Shown: positions 9,080 to 18,769, counted from the stretch's first letter. The stretch is 64,000 nucleotides of DNA from GCA-016699445 sp964555055 (GCA_964555055.1 CAZKQW010000005.1:62001-126000); one strand, 5' to 3'. The notes: generated by a model from the sequence alone, not told the origin. Program-made: numbers and translations.

Positions 9080-12016
9080 ATGACGCCAGTTCTACCACTT
9101 AAAAAGCAAGAAGCAGTCGATCAACAGGATCTAGAAAAGACGGAAGTAACGGAAAATGTATCCGGACTTCGCTTCCAACGTTACTTCTCTTGCGCTGGCA
9201 CCGACCCTTACCAACTATTGAAATGGACAAAAAAGTCCTCCGTCATCAAGGAGCCAGATGGGAGCATCGTCTTTGAAATGAATGACGTCGAGGTCCCTGA
9301 ATCCTGGTCTCAACTTGCCACTGACATTGTCGTCCAAAAATATTTCCGCAAAGCCGGCGTGCCCGACAGCGCCGGAGGTCGCGACGGCCATGAAGTGTCT
9401 GTGAAGCAAGTCGTCTACCGCGTGGCCCATTCGATCCGTTTAGCCGGCGAAGAGCTCGGTTATTTTTCCACGGCCGTCGACGCTGAGAATTTCGAGATGG
9501 ATCTTACCTACCTCCTGCTCACCCAGCGTGGAGCCTTCAACTCCCCCGTTTGGTTCAACTGCGGCCTCTACCATTCCTACGGGATTAAAGGCAGCGGCGG
9601 TAATTGGTCGTGGAACCCCGGCCCTTTTGATAGTCATGGCGAGATCAACCAAACCCTCGATGCCTATTCCCGTCCTCAATGCTCCGCCTGTTTCATCCAA
9701 TCTGTCGACGACGATCTGATGAGCATCTTCGACTTGGCCAAGAACGAAGCTCGCCTCTTTAAATATGGATCCGGCACAGGAACCAATTTTTCGAAGATCC
9801 GCGGCCGTCAGGAGAAGCTTTCCGGCGGCGGCACGTCCTCAGGGCTCATGAGCTTCCTGGAAGTCTTGGATAAAGGCGCGGGAGCCACGAAGTCCGGCGG
9901 TACTACGCGGCGCGCGGCGAAGATGGTCTGCTTAGACGTCGATCATCCCGAGATCATCGACTTCATCAATTGGAAAGTGAAGGAAGAGAAGAAAGCCGGA
10001 CTCTTGATCCAGCACGGCGGTTTTCCGGCCGACTTCAACGGCGAAGCCTACCACACGGTGTCGGGGCAAAACTCCAACAATTCGGTCCGTCTCTCCGATG
10101 ACTTCATGCGCGCGTACGAAAGAGGCGACGATTGGAGCACGCGTATGCGTTTGGACGGCAGCGTCTGCGAAACTTTTTCGGCGCGCGACCTCATGAAGCA
10201 GATCGCGGCCGCGGCCTGGTCCTGCGCGGATCCAGGCGTCCAATACGACACCACTATCAATAATTGGCACACGTCCGCGAACACCGATCGCATCCACGCG
10301 TCCAATCCCTGCTCCGAATACATGTTCCTGAACGACAGCGCCTGTAACCTCGCCTCGCTCAACCTCATGAAGTTCACCGACGATAGCGGCCGCTTCCAAA
10401 TCGAAGACTTCAAGCAGGCCGTACGCACCTTCATCATCGCCCAAGAAATCCTCGTCGACTTCGCCTCCTATCCTACGCGCATCGTGGCTCAGAACAGCCA
10501 TGACTACCGCCCTCTAGGGTTAGGGTACGCGAATCTCGGCACCCTCTTGATGACCAACGGCATCCCTTACGACAGCGAAAAGGCCTTGGCGCTCTCCGGA
10601 GCCATAACGTCCCTCATGACGGGCGAGGCCTACCGCGTCTCTAGCGAAATCGCGGAAGTGAAAGGCCCCTTCCCCGGCTACGAAAAGAACCGGGAACCGA
10701 TGTTGAAAGTCATCGGACAACACCGTGAAGCTTCCTACCGCATCGACGCGGCCTTATGCCCTTCCGATCTTTTAGCGGCCGCGAACGAAGCGTGGGACCT
10801 GGCCCTAGAAAAAGGTCGGCTCTACGGCTACCGTAATGCCCAAGCTACGGTCCTGGCCCCGACGGGGACGATCGGCCTCCTCATGGATTGCGACACGACG
10901 GGTGTCGAGCCCGAGTTCTCCTTGGTCAAATGGAAGAAGCTCGCCGGCGGCGGCCACTTCAAAATCATCAACCAGTCCGTTCCCCTCGCCTTGAGGCGGA
11001 TCGGTTACGCCGACAACCAAATCGCCGACATCCAAGAATACATCTTGGACAAGGGCACGATCGAAGGGGCGCCAGCCCTCAAGCCGGAACACCTCGCGAT
11101 CTTCGACTGCGCCAATAAGTGCGGCGACGGCGTTCGCTTCATCGACCCGATGGGCCACATCCGTATGATGGCAGCCACCCAGCCCTTCATCTCAGGCGCA
11201 ATTTCCAAGACGGTCAATCTTCCCAACGAGATGACGGTGGAGGACATCGAGAAAATCTACGTCGATTCGTGGAAGTTGGGCCTCAAGGCCGTGGCCTTGT
11301 ACCGCGACGGTTGCAAACACTCTCAACCTCTCAATACCGGTTCTGCCAAGAAGGAAAATAAAACCGGCGCCAATGCGATCGCTGAAGCGGCCACCCCTCA
11401 AGAAATCGGATTCCCCCGTGGCGAGAGGGAGACCCTTCCGATCAAACGCCATGGCTTCACCTTGGAGACGACGGTCTCCGGCCATAAACTCTTCCTTCGC
11501 ACCGGTGAATATGAGGACGGCCGTCTGGGCGAGATTTTCATCGATATGTACAAGGAAGGCGCCGCATACCGCAGCATCTTGAACTGCCTCGCCATCGCGG
11601 TGTCCATCGGCCTCCAATACGGAGTGCCCCTGGATAAATTCGTGAACAGCTTTACGTTCACCCGCTTCGAGCCCCAAGGCATTACCGACCACCCGAACAT
11701 CAAGGTCTGCACGTCGATCTTGGACTACATCTTCCGCATCTTGGGCTTCGAGTACGAAGGCCGCACGGACTTCGTGCATCTGAAGCCCGAAACCATGGAA
11801 GCCAAGGACAACCAGGAGCTCAAGACCGCTCATTCGGCCCACCTTACAAAAGCCGACAAGCCGAAGGCGGCGAAGGCCGGCTCCCTATCCATGTCCGAAC
11901 ACCTCTCCGAAATGATGGGGGACGCCCCGATCTGCGACCAGTGCGGCCACATCACGGTTCGTAACGGCGCGTGCTACAAATGCATCAATTGCGGGAATTC
12001 GATGGGATGCAGTTAG
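9080..12016 (+). CDS. nrdJ: Vitamin B12-dependent (class II) ribonucleoside-diphosphate reductase
   Basis: This 978-residue protein matches the long NrdJ type. It contains NPCSE at residues 409-413, the active-site Cys loop that carries the thiyl radical, the preceding QCSACFIQS segment with the redox-active Cys, and ATVLAPTGTIGLLMDCDTTG. The C-terminal tail has two CxxC pairs (CDQCG and CYKCINCG) and ends GCS, as expected for the thioredoxin-exchangeable tail. It makes deoxyribonucleotides with adenosylcobalamin, independent of oxygen. GGGGATT provides a ribosome site. NrdR boxes upstream and a strong terminator downstream define a single-gene transcription unit. I saw no cobalamin riboswitch in the leader. 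Confidence 0.97.
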   Translation: MTPVLPLKKQEAVDQQDLEKTEVTENVSGLRFQRYFSCAGTDPYQLLKWTKKSSVIKEPDGSIVFEMNDVEVPESWSQLATDIVVQKYFRKAGVPDSAGGRDGHEVSVKQVVYRVAHSIRLAGEELGYFSTAVDAENFEMDLTYLLLTQRGAFNSPVWFNCGLYHSYGIKGSGGNWSWNPGPFDSHGEINQTLDAYSRPQCSACFIQSVDDDLMSIFDLAKNEARLFKYGSGTGTNFSKIRGRQEKLSGGGTSSGLMSFLEVLDKGAGATKSGGTTRRAAKMVCLDVDHPEIIDFINWKVKEEKKAGLLIQHGGFPADFNGEAYHTVSGQNSNNSVRLSDDFMRAYERGDDWSTRMRLDGSVCETFSARDLMKQIAAAAWSCADPGVQYDTTINNWHTSANTDRIHASNPCSEYMFLNDSACNLASLNLMKFTDDSGRFQIEDFKQAVRTFIIAQEILVDFASYPTRIVAQNSHDYRPLGLGYANLGTLLMTNGIPYDSEKALALSGAITSLMTGEAYRVSSEIAEVKGPFPGYEKNREPMLKVIGQHREASYRIDAALCPSDLLAAANEAWDLALEKGRLYGYRNAQATVLAPTGTIGLLMDCDTTGVEPEFSLVKWKKLAGGGHFKIINQSVPLALRRIGYADNQIADIQEYILDKGTIEGAPALKPEHLAIFDCANKCGDGVRFIDPMGHIRMMAATQPFISGAISKTVNLPNEMTVEDIEKIYVDSWKLGLKAVALYRDGCKHSQPLNTGSAKKENKTGANAIAEAATPQEIGFPRGERETLPIKRHGFTLETTVSGHKLFLRTGEYEDGRLGEIFIDMYKEGAAYRSILNCLAIAVSIGLQYGVPLDKFVNSFTFTRFEPQGITDHPNIKVCTSILDYIFRILGFEYEGRTDFVHLKPETMEAKDNQELKTAHSAHLTKADKPKAAKAGSLSMSEHLSEMMGDAPICDQCGHITVRNGACYKCINCGNSMGCS

Positions 12017-12037
12017 CCTAATGTTCCGGAGAAAACG

Positions 12038-12065
12038 AGGGGAGCCGAAAGGCTCCCCTTTTTAT
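12038..12065 (+). terminator. Intrinsic terminator of nrdJ
   Basis: Stem AGGGGAGCC / GGCTCCCCT with a GAAA tetraloop followed by TTTTATTT, starting 22 bases after the nrdJ stop. Confidence 0.92.
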
Positions 12066-12074
12066 TTGGGGCAT

Positions 12075-12108
12075 AAAAAAACCGCTCCAAGCGTTGGAGC
12101 GGTTTTTT
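12075..12108 (-). terminator. Intrinsic terminator of the small convergent gene (bidirectional)
   Basis: Arms AACCGCTCCAA and TTGGAGCGGTT around a GCG loop, with A-run and T-run on either side. On the minus strand it lies just after the small gene at 12130-12348, so it ends that transcript and backs up the nrdJ terminator. Confidence 0.85.
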
Positions 12109-12129
12109 CAATCACTCATAAAGAAAAGT

Positions 12130-12348
12130 TTACGCTTGGCCTTTTCCTCTCAATAAAGCGTCTAAAAGATTCGATGCTCCCATGGCGAAAGTGTCTCGCA
12201 CTTGATTCGGACGGGCTGGGAGGCTGGAAGTCGTCGCCACAGGCACGCGGTCAGGGTCCCCCTTAAGAACCGTTCCCGAAGGAGCCCTTCCAATCAAGGA
12301 ACTCCACTCTCGTTGTCTAGTACCGGATGCGACTTGCCCTGTAGGCAT
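12130..12348 (-). CDS. Small hypothetical protein (72 residues)
   Basis: A short frame beginning MPTGQVASGTRQ and ending LLRGKGQA. No family is recognised and no signal peptide or membrane segment is visible; the middle is polar with several Ser, Pro and Thr. Three things argue that it is real: a GTGAGG ribosome site five bases before the ATG, no overlap with neighbouring genes, and a dedicated terminator hairpin just after its stop. It is divergent from tmk, with about 120 bases between the two starts. Confidence 0.5.
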   Translation of the reverse strand: MPTGQVASGTRQREWSSLIGRAPSGTVLKGDPDRVPVATTSSLPARPNQVRDTFAMGASNLLDALLRGKGQA

Positions 12349-12472
12349 AGAGACCTCACTTTTTCATTAAGCTTAACTTTTAGGTTATCGCTTCGGGTTG
12401 CCCCTAGAGTTGCGTCGATTTGTAAAAATTTTGACCAACTCTAAGGATTATTTTAATGGAAGTTCCTCCTTC

Positions 12473-13198
12473 ATGAAAGCAAAAAACTCTCATTTTGAAA
12501 AAATACCGACGCAACGCACCAAAAAAGCCTTATTAAAACGTGGCTTCTTAATTACTCTGGAGGGTGGGGAGGGAGCTGGAAAAACCACTCAAATCAATTA
12601 CTTGGCTGATTATCTGACTTCCAAAAAATTGACCTATCTTTTAACCCGAGAGCCTGGAGGGACTCCCGTCGCAAACGGCATCCGTTCGACTCTGTTGGAT
12701 CCAAAAAATAAGGGGATGTCGCCTCATTTGGAGCTACTTCTTTATGAAGCCGCCCGACGCGATCATGTCGAAAAGCTCATCTCTCCCGCCTTAAAAGCGA
12801 AAAAAATCGTCATTTGCGACCGTTTTACCGACGCGACGGTTGCCTACCAAGGCTTTGGGCGGGGTTTGGACCTGCAGTTGATCCAAAATTTAAATACGAT
12901 CGCCACTTCCGGCATTCGACCCGACCTCACGTTCCTTTTCGATCTGCCCCCGCGGGTCGGCTTATCGCGAGTTTCTCTAAGACTGAAGAAGATGAGGGGC
13001 CCGGGGGGAGAAGATCTTCCCCCGGACCGAATCGAAACCGAAAAGATCTCCTTCCACGAAAAAGTCCGGAAGGGTTACTTGACTCTGGCCCGAAAAGAGA
13101 AAAAGAGGTTCGTCGTCATCGATGCCACCCAGCCACCCGACATCGTCTCCCGGAAGATTCTTTCCGAAGTGGAAAAGCGCCTACGAAAAATCCGCTAA
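12473..13198 (+). CDS. tmk: Thymidylate kinase (dTMP kinase)
   Basis: This is a 241-residue protein. It has the P-loop GGEGAGKTTQ, the DRX-type motif CDRFTDATVAYQG that binds dTMP, and the segment FLFDLPPRVGLSR before the lid. It phosphorylates dTMP to dTDP for DNA synthesis. An N-terminal extension of about 25 residues precedes the usual start of the fold. I use ATG 12473; a TTG start 75 bases upstream is also open. Neither has a strong ribosome site, so the start is uncertain. The 3' end overlaps holB by 77 bases, beginning the tmk-holB-metG-xth run. Confidence 0.93.
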   Translation: MKAKNSHFEKIPTQRTKKALLKRGFLITLEGGEGAGKTTQINYLADYLTSKKLTYLLTREPGGTPVANGIRSTLLDPKNKGMSPHLELLLYEAARRDHVEKLISPALKAKKIVICDRFTDATVAYQGFGRGLDLQLIQNLNTIATSGIRPDLTFLFDLPPRVGLSRVSLRLKKMRGPGGEDLPPDRIETEKISFHEKVRKGYLTLARKEKKRFVVIDATQPPDIVSRKILSEVEKRLRKIR

Positions 13199-13970
13199 GC
13201 TTCCATGCGCCTATCTCTTCTCGGGACCCGAAGGCGTGGGTAAAAGGAACTGCGTCCTGGATATCGCCCAAGTCCTTATAGGCTCCTCTCTCAAAAATAA
13301 TCCGGATTTCATCGAGGTGACGACCGAGAAGAAGTCTATCGGCATCGAAACGATCCGGGAGCTTCTCCAAAGACTGACCTTAAAACCCGTCGCGGCCTCC
13401 CATATCCTCGTTTTGATCGAAAACGCCGAGATCCTCACGACGGCCGCTGCGAACGCCCTCCTCAAGACCTTGGAAGAGCCGCCGCCTTACGTGCTCTTCT
13501 TCCTACTGACCACGTCGCCGGACCAACTCCTGTTAACGATCCGTTCCCGTTGCCAAAAAGTCCATTTCGCGGGCGACATGGATCTCCATCGGCGCCAGTC
13601 GGAAAATCTCTTGCAGCAGCATCCTCATCTGCGCGAACTCGTCCTGCCACTTTTCCAAAAGAAGAAAACGCCTTTCGCGGAAGCCTCTAAAGTCTCCGAA
13701 ACCCTCGCCAAAGAGTCTCATGACTTGGGCTCCGTCTTCACGCTTCTCCAATCCTTATGGCATGACGCGATGACTTGGAAGGAAACGTCGCGGGAGGAGT
13801 TTCTGGTCTTGCCCCAACTCAAGGATGTCAGCGGCGCGTTGGCCATAAAGAGCGCGGAGAGCCTCTCGGACGGCCTGGACGCGATTCTGGAGACCGAACG
13901 CGCCATCGACGGAAACGTCAATAAGACGCTTGCGTTGGAGCGTTTGTTGGGCACATTAGGGGGCGCATGA
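13122..13970 (+). CDS. holB: DNA polymerase III delta-prime subunit
   Basis: A 282-residue clamp-loader subunit. Its features are AYLFSGPEGVGKR (P-loop, residues ~30-42), IETIRELLQRLTLKP, the ILVLIENAEILTTAAANALLKTLEEPP block, and TIRSRCQKVHF, the SRC motif. The usual zinc-binding four-Cys module between the P-loop helix and the NPDF motif is absent; the protein runs straight from VLIGSSL to KNNPDF. No in-frame start exists closer to the fold, so I keep the ATG at 13122, which lies inside tmk. The stop overlaps the metG start by four bases (ATGA). The tmk-holB order is common in bacteria. Confidence 0.87.
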   Translation: MPPSHPTSSPGRFFPKWKSAYEKSAKLPCAYLFSGPEGVGKRNCVLDIAQVLIGSSLKNNPDFIEVTTEKKSIGIETIRELLQRLTLKPVAASHILVLIENAEILTTAAANALLKTLEEPPPYVLFFLLTTSPDQLLLTIRSRCQKVHFAGDMDLHRRQSENLLQQHPHLRELVLPLFQKKKTPFAEASKVSETLAKESHDLGSVFTLLQSLWHDAMTWKETSREEFLVLPQLKDVSGALAIKSAESLSDGLDAILETERAIDGNVNKTLALERLLGTLGGA

Positions 13971-15952
13971 AAAAGTTCTATATCACCACCGCCATCGACT
14001 ACGTGAATAATATCCCCCACTTGGGAACCGCTTACGAGAAGATCGCCGCGGACGCTTACGCCCGTTTCCTGAGGCTCGAGGGGTACGACGTGCATTTCCA
14101 GATGGGCAACGACGAGCACAGCGCCGGCGTTCAAAAGGAGGCCTTGGCCCAAGGAATGGACGTGAAGGCGTATTGCGACGGGATGCGTCTGAAGTTCGAA
14201 GCGATCTGGAAATCCCTAGACATCTCCTACGACGACTTCATCCAAACCAGCGAACCACGGCACCATGAGAGCGTCAAAGCCTTCCTCAAGCTCTTGGGTC
14301 CGGCGGACATCGAGAAGAAGCCCTATGAAGGTTGGTATTGCGAAGGTTGCGAAGCCTTCTTAATGGAGAAGGATCTCGTCGACAAGAAGTGCGCCGCCCA
14401 TAAGAAAGAACCCAAGTGGCTGCACGAGGAGAATTTTTACTTTCTCCTGTCGAAGTACCAGCAGAAGCTTTTGGACTTTTACGAAAAGAACCCCGACTTC
14501 ATCGTGCCCGAAGTCCGTCGCAACGAGGTCTTGAGCCTGGTGAAATCCGGCCTCCAAGACATCAGCATTTCGCGGTCCACATTCGATTGGGGCATTCCCT
14601 TTCCCCAAGACCCCACGCACGTCGTGTACGTGTGGTTCGACGCCTTGTTGAATTACCTGACGGCCGTGGGCTTCGGGCAAAGCGGAGAGACCGCTCAGGC
14701 CCGATGGAAAAAATGGTGGCCGGCGGATCTCCACGTCGTCGGCAAGGACATCACGCGCTTCCACTGCGTCATTTGGCCCGCCATGCTCATGAGCGCCGGC
14801 TTGGAGATCCCCAAGACGGTCTTCGGCCATGGGTTTGTCTATTTGAAGGGCGAGAAAATGAGCAAGACGCTGGGAAACATCGTCACGCCGCTCGATATCG
14901 TGCCCCAATACGGACCGGACGCCTTGCGCTATTACCTCCTCCGCGAGTCGAGCTTCGGATCCGACGGGGACTTTACTTGGGATAACTTCATCAAGCGGTT
15001 CAACAGCGACTTGGCCAACGACATCGGGAACCTCCTCAACCGGACCTTGGGCATGGCGGCGAAGTACGTGGACGGCAAAATCCGAAAGCCCGCCCAGACC
15101 GAGGCTACCGGAGAAGACAAGACGTTAAGGGGAATCCTCGAAGGCATTTTGCCGAAAATGCGCTTGGCTTTGGATTACCGAAAATCGGACGACATCAACT
15201 TCCATACGGCCCTCGCTGCGATTTGGGAAGGCATCGCGGCCGGAGACAAATACATCGACACCTGCGCGCCGTGGAAGCTCGCCAAAGAGGGCAAGACATC
15301 CGACATCGAACGCGTCCTCTACAATGTCCTGGATACGCTCCGAAACGTGGCCATCCTCGTCTCTCCCTTCATCCCCGGCGCCGCGGAGAAGATCTGGGCC
15401 CAATTGGGCTTGAAGGATTTTAAAAAACAGGATTTCACGGACATCGCATGGGCCCAAGCGGAGGGATTCGCCGTCACCGCGGGCCAACCGATCTTTCCCA
15501 GAATCGAACTCGCTCCCACGACCGAAACGAAACCAACAAAGGATAAGAAAATGGAAAATCCAACACCCGCCGCTGCGCCGGCTCCTACGACATCCGCCTC
15601 TCCCGGCACATCGGTTACGCCCGTCGCTCCCATTTCAATCGACGAGTTTATGAAAGTGGATCTCCGGATCGCCGAGATCAAACAAGCGGAAAAAGTAGAA
15701 GGGGCCGACAAGCTCCTCAAGCTCCAGCTCGATGTCGGCGGCGAGCCCCGTCAAATCGTGGCCGGCATCGCCCTCCACTATAAGCCGGAAGAATTGATCG
15801 GGAAGAAAATCACGATCGTGGCCAACCTCAAGCCCGCGAAAATCCGCGGCGTCGAATCCCATGGCATGTTGCTCGCGGCCAGCGACGCGAACGGACTCTC
15901 CGTCCTGACCCTGGACCGGAACATCGTGGGGACGGGAGCGAAAGCCAAGTAA
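13967..15952 (+). CDS. metG: Methionyl-tRNA synthetase with C-terminal tRNA-binding domain
   Basis: A 661-residue class I synthetase. The HIGH-type signature is PHLGT at residues 17-21 and KMSKT is at 297-301. A zinc knuckle (CEGCEAF ... KKCAAH) lies between the halves of the Rossmann fold. An Ala/Pro/Thr-rich linker (about residues 530-555) leads to a C-terminal EMAP/Trbp111-like domain (residue 556 onward), which helps dimerisation and tRNA binding. Overlaps holB by four bases and xth by one base, so all four genes are probably co-transcribed and translationally coupled. Confidence 0.97.
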   Translation: MKKFYITTAIDYVNNIPHLGTAYEKIAADAYARFLRLEGYDVHFQMGNDEHSAGVQKEALAQGMDVKAYCDGMRLKFEAIWKSLDISYDDFIQTSEPRHHESVKAFLKLLGPADIEKKPYEGWYCEGCEAFLMEKDLVDKKCAAHKKEPKWLHEENFYFLLSKYQQKLLDFYEKNPDFIVPEVRRNEVLSLVKSGLQDISISRSTFDWGIPFPQDPTHVVYVWFDALLNYLTAVGFGQSGETAQARWKKWWPADLHVVGKDITRFHCVIWPAMLMSAGLEIPKTVFGHGFVYLKGEKMSKTLGNIVTPLDIVPQYGPDALRYYLLRESSFGSDGDFTWDNFIKRFNSDLANDIGNLLNRTLGMAAKYVDGKIRKPAQTEATGEDKTLRGILEGILPKMRLALDYRKSDDINFHTALAAIWEGIAAGDKYIDTCAPWKLAKEGKTSDIERVLYNVLDTLRNVAILVSPFIPGAAEKIWAQLGLKDFKKQDFTDIAWAQAEGFAVTAGQPIFPRIELAPTTETKPTKDKKMENPTPAAAPAPTTSASPGTSVTPVAPISIDEFMKVDLRIAEIKQAEKVEGADKLLKLQLDVGGEPRQIVAGIALHYKPEELIGKKITIVANLKPAKIRGVESHGMLLAASDANGLSVLTLDRNIVGTGAKAK

Positions 15953-16713
15953 TGCCTCCCGTCAAGCTCATGAGCTGGAACGTGAACGGGATCCGTGCGA
16001 TCGTTAAGAAGAATTTTTACGAATTCCTCAAGGACCATGAACCCGACGTCTTGGGTCTCCAGGAAGTCAAAGGGCAACGCGAGCAGGTGAACTTGGAAGT
16101 CCCCGGTTACGAGATCTACTGGAACGCCGCCAAGCGTCCCGGATACTCGGGCACCGCCGTCCTGACGAAGGTCAAGCCCCAGGACGTCACCTACGGCATC
16201 GGCGAGGACGAACACGACAACGAAGGCCGCGTCATTACGCTCGAATTCCCCGAATATTTCCTGGTGAACGTCTATGTCCCGAACGCCGGGGAAGAATTGG
16301 CGCGCCTCCCTTACCGCATGACGTGGGACGAGGCCTTTCGGAAATATTGCAAGAACCTGGAAAAGAAAAAACCGGTGATCGTCTGCGGCGACTTGAATGT
16401 CGCCCACACCGAGATCGACCTCGCCAACCCCGGTCCCAACCGCGGCAGCTCGGGATTCACCGACGAGGAACGCGCCAACTTCACGAAGTTTTTGGAGTCG
16501 GGATTCGTGGATTCGTTCCGCCACCTCCACCCGGAAGCCTTGAAGCAATACACGTGGTGGACCTACCGCTTCGGCGCCCGTTCGCGGAACGTCGGTTGGC
16601 GCATCGATTACTTCTGCTTCTCGAAGGAATTCGCGCCCGCGATGAAGGACGCCTTCATCCGACCGGAGGTTTTGGGGTCGGATCATTGTCCCGTGGGGAT
16701 GGTCGTCAAGTAA
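15952..16713 (+). CDS. xth: Exodeoxyribonuclease III (AP endonuclease)
   Basis: At 253 residues it matches ExoIII/APE1 along its length: MSWNVNGIRA, LQEVKGQ (catalytic Glu), GYSGTAVLTK, VYVPNAG, GDLNVAHTEIDLANP (catalytic Asp and Asn), GWRIDYF and the C-terminal SDHCPVGM (catalytic His). It cleaves DNA 5' of abasic sites in base excision repair. The ATG overlaps the TAA of metG by one base. Its 3' end overlaps the convergent hydrolase gene by eight bases. Confidence 0.96.
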   Translation: MPPVKLMSWNVNGIRAIVKKNFYEFLKDHEPDVLGLQEVKGQREQVNLEVPGYEIYWNAAKRPGYSGTAVLTKVKPQDVTYGIGEDEHDNEGRVITLEFPEYFLVNVYVPNAGEELARLPYRMTWDEAFRKYCKNLEKKKPVIVCGDLNVAHTEIDLANPGPNRGSSGFTDEERANFTKFLESGFVDSFRHLHPEALKQYTWWTYRFGARSRNVGWRIDYFCFSKEFAPAMKDAFIRPEVLGSDHCPVGMVVK

Positions 16714-17749
16714 GGGCGGTTCTTCTAAAGAACTCGTCTAATTTTTCACTGAGTAACCCCGGCTTCTCGACTTCAACCATGTGGCTGCAACCATGAATTA
16801 AAAGAAAACTGGCCTCCCGACCCGAGGCCTCCTGAATAATTCGCAAAGTTTCCTGGGATTGCGCCTCATTCACGACCCCATCTAAATCGCCACGGACGAT
16901 GAAGAATCGTGTCCCGGACGTCGCCAACCCGGTGAGGGACTCTGTCAAATCTTCGGCATATAAAGTCCTTGCGAGGGAAAAGACGCCGGCGTTCACGAGG
17001 TATCGACGCCTCAAGATATCGTATGTTTCTTGAGGTGGATGGGTTTTTAAGAACCTTGGATGCTTATTTTCCACTCCTGAAGGGTGGCCGTAGCTCAGAT
17101 AAAAGATCCTATAATAAAAGGCATAACCGCCGTACCAAGCTTCCAAAGCTCGCCCGAGCCAATTGAACCCGACCATTTTCAGGAATCCCGAAAAACCCAT
17201 CTCTCGGCGCGCCGGACACGCCATACGGGGAGCCGACGTCTTCACGTCCTTAGGTCGACGCTTAATCCCCACCGCGCTGTTTATCTGTATTTCGCGATCA
17301 TCGCTAAATTGCCTCCAATCCGGGGTTAGAATCCCGTTGATGAAGACGCATGCCTTCAAATTGTCGCCGAATACGCCTTCTGCCGAGGCTTTGAGGATCA
17401 CTTTTTGCCCACCCGAAGTGGCGACGGCCGCGAGATCCACGACTCCGTAAACCGCCTGTACGCCTTGGACGATCAGACTTAACTCCTCAACCACACCATG
17501 GGTACCGAAACGGCCCGATAGGGGAGAGTACATCAAGACCGCCGTACGTCCTTCGGTTAAAATATCCGTGTATAGCTTGGCCGTTTCTTCCGTAAATCCC
17601 GACCCTGGACCCGCCTGATGGATGATGACTCGGTCGATTTTAGGGGCGTTTTGCTCCGCCGCCGAGGTCGGTTGCAATAAACGACACGTCAGGCCTTGGG
17701 CGGTTAAGAGTCTCTGAAGGTCTGGGGCGGGAGGAGTTATGGCACTCAT
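16706..17749 (-). CDS. Alpha/beta-hydrolase-like protein of unknown substrate
   Basis: A 347-residue protein. I chose the ATG at 17749 because AAAGGAA lies five bases before it. Hydrolase-fold hints are RVIIHQAGPGSG near the N-terminus (oxyanion-type loop after strand 3), VVEELSLIVQGVQAVYG followed by AAVATSGGQ (a possible nucleophile elbow with Ser), FFIVRGDLDGVVN (acid strand and Asp) and LIHGCSHMVEVEKP (C-terminal His). The elbow lacks the ideal GxSxG form. The long middle insertion is rich in aromatics (EAWYGGYAFYYRIFYLSYG). It is divergent from the nucleosidase gene, and the substrate is unknown. Confidence 0.6.
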   Translation of the reverse strand: MSAITPPAPDLQRLLTAQGLTCRLLQPTSAAEQNAPKIDRVIIHQAGPGSGFTEETAKLYTDILTEGRTAVLMYSPLSGRFGTHGVVEELSLIVQGVQAVYGVVDLAAVATSGGQKVILKASAEGVFGDNLKACVFINGILTPDWRQFSDDREIQINSAVGIKRRPKDVKTSAPRMACPARREMGFSGFLKMVGFNWLGRALEAWYGGYAFYYRIFYLSYGHPSGVENKHPRFLKTHPPQETYDILRRRYLVNAGVFSLARTLYAEDLTESLTGLATSGTRFFIVRGDLDGVVNEAQSQETLRIIQEASGREASFLLIHGCSHMVEVEKPGLLSEKLDEFFRRTALT

Positions 17750-17844
17750 AAAATTCCTTTCGAAGGATTCCTGAGACACTCTCCTCGACGGCTATTTCAA
17801 AAAGGTTGCTTGGTCTTTTGAAAATTTGCATAGCCGCCTGACCC

Positions 17845-18582
17845 ATGACGGAAATCGCCCTCATTTACGCCCTTAAGGAAGAGTTGAAGCCTTTATTGAA
17901 GGACTTCCGAGGGAACGAGCACATCTCTACCTGCCGGGCCCGGTTGGACCGAGGCACGCTCTATGGGATACCGGCATTTTTATGCCGTACCGGAGTCGGC
18001 ATGCCCAACGCCCACGAGGGCACCGAGCTCCTCACAAAGAACGCCAAGCCTTCGGTCGTCGTCTCCGTCGGCTTCGGAGGCGCCTGTCATCCAGAGCTGA
18101 AAACGGGAGATGTGGTCCTCGTGAACGAGATCCGTAGCGAGACACCGACGGATCGTTTCATTTCCGAACCTGTATGGCGTAAGAAGATGGAAAGTGCGCT
18201 CAAGAAATCCGGCCTGACTTATCGGGAAGGATCTCTGATGACGGCGTGGAAACTGGCGGACCAAAAGCAAAAAGAGGCTTTTGGCAAGGCCGGCCATTTA
18301 GCGATCGATATGGAAACAGCCGCCATCGCCGCCATCGTGCGTAGAGCGCAGATACCTTTCGTCTCCCTTCGTGTTATATTCGACCCTTTGATGGAAACCC
18401 TTCCTCTGACCGACCTACCGGAAGGATCGCATCCGGGACTTTTCGTGATCAAAAATCCTAAGATGCTTTTAAAAATCCCCAAATACTTCCAAATGAACCT
18501 GAAAGCTCAAAAAACGCTGTCGAAAGCCGTCGAATTTTTTCTGAAGGAAATTCAAAACGATGTAACCACATCGCATCCTTAG
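17845..18582 (+). CDS. Phosphorylase superfamily nucleosidase (MTA/SAH nucleosidase-like)
   Basis: The 245-residue protein belongs to the nucleoside phosphorylase (PNP/UDP) superfamily: IALIYALKEELKPL at the N-terminus, CRTGVGMPNA, the strand VVSVGFGGA, GDVVLVNEI and the purine/ribose signature IDMETAAIAA near residue 155, and VSLRVIFDP. These fit hydrolytic MTA/SAH or futalosine nucleosidases and the related hopanoid-associated phosphorylases. The sequence does not decide between them. It starts 95 bases from the divergent hydrolase gene and is followed by tRNA-Ala on the other strand. Confidence 0.78.
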   Translation: MTEIALIYALKEELKPLLKDFRGNEHISTCRARLDRGTLYGIPAFLCRTGVGMPNAHEGTELLTKNAKPSVVVSVGFGGACHPELKTGDVVLVNEIRSETPTDRFISEPVWRKKMESALKKSGLTYREGSLMTAWKLADQKQKEAFGKAGHLAIDMETAAIAAIVRRAQIPFVSLRVIFDPLMETLPLTDLPEGSHPGLFVIKNPKMLLKIPKYFQMNLKAQKTLSKAVEFFLKEIQNDVTTSHP

Positions 18583-18620
18583 TACGTGAGAGCGTACAGG
18601 AGCTCCCCTTGATCTAAAAA

Positions 18621-18693
<73 letters not shown>

Positions 18694-18769
18694 GGATAAT
18701 AAAGGCCTGGCCCTACCCACTTGCTATTTCACTGACAACTTTTTTCTCTCCCTGCCGAAGAGAGAGGCT

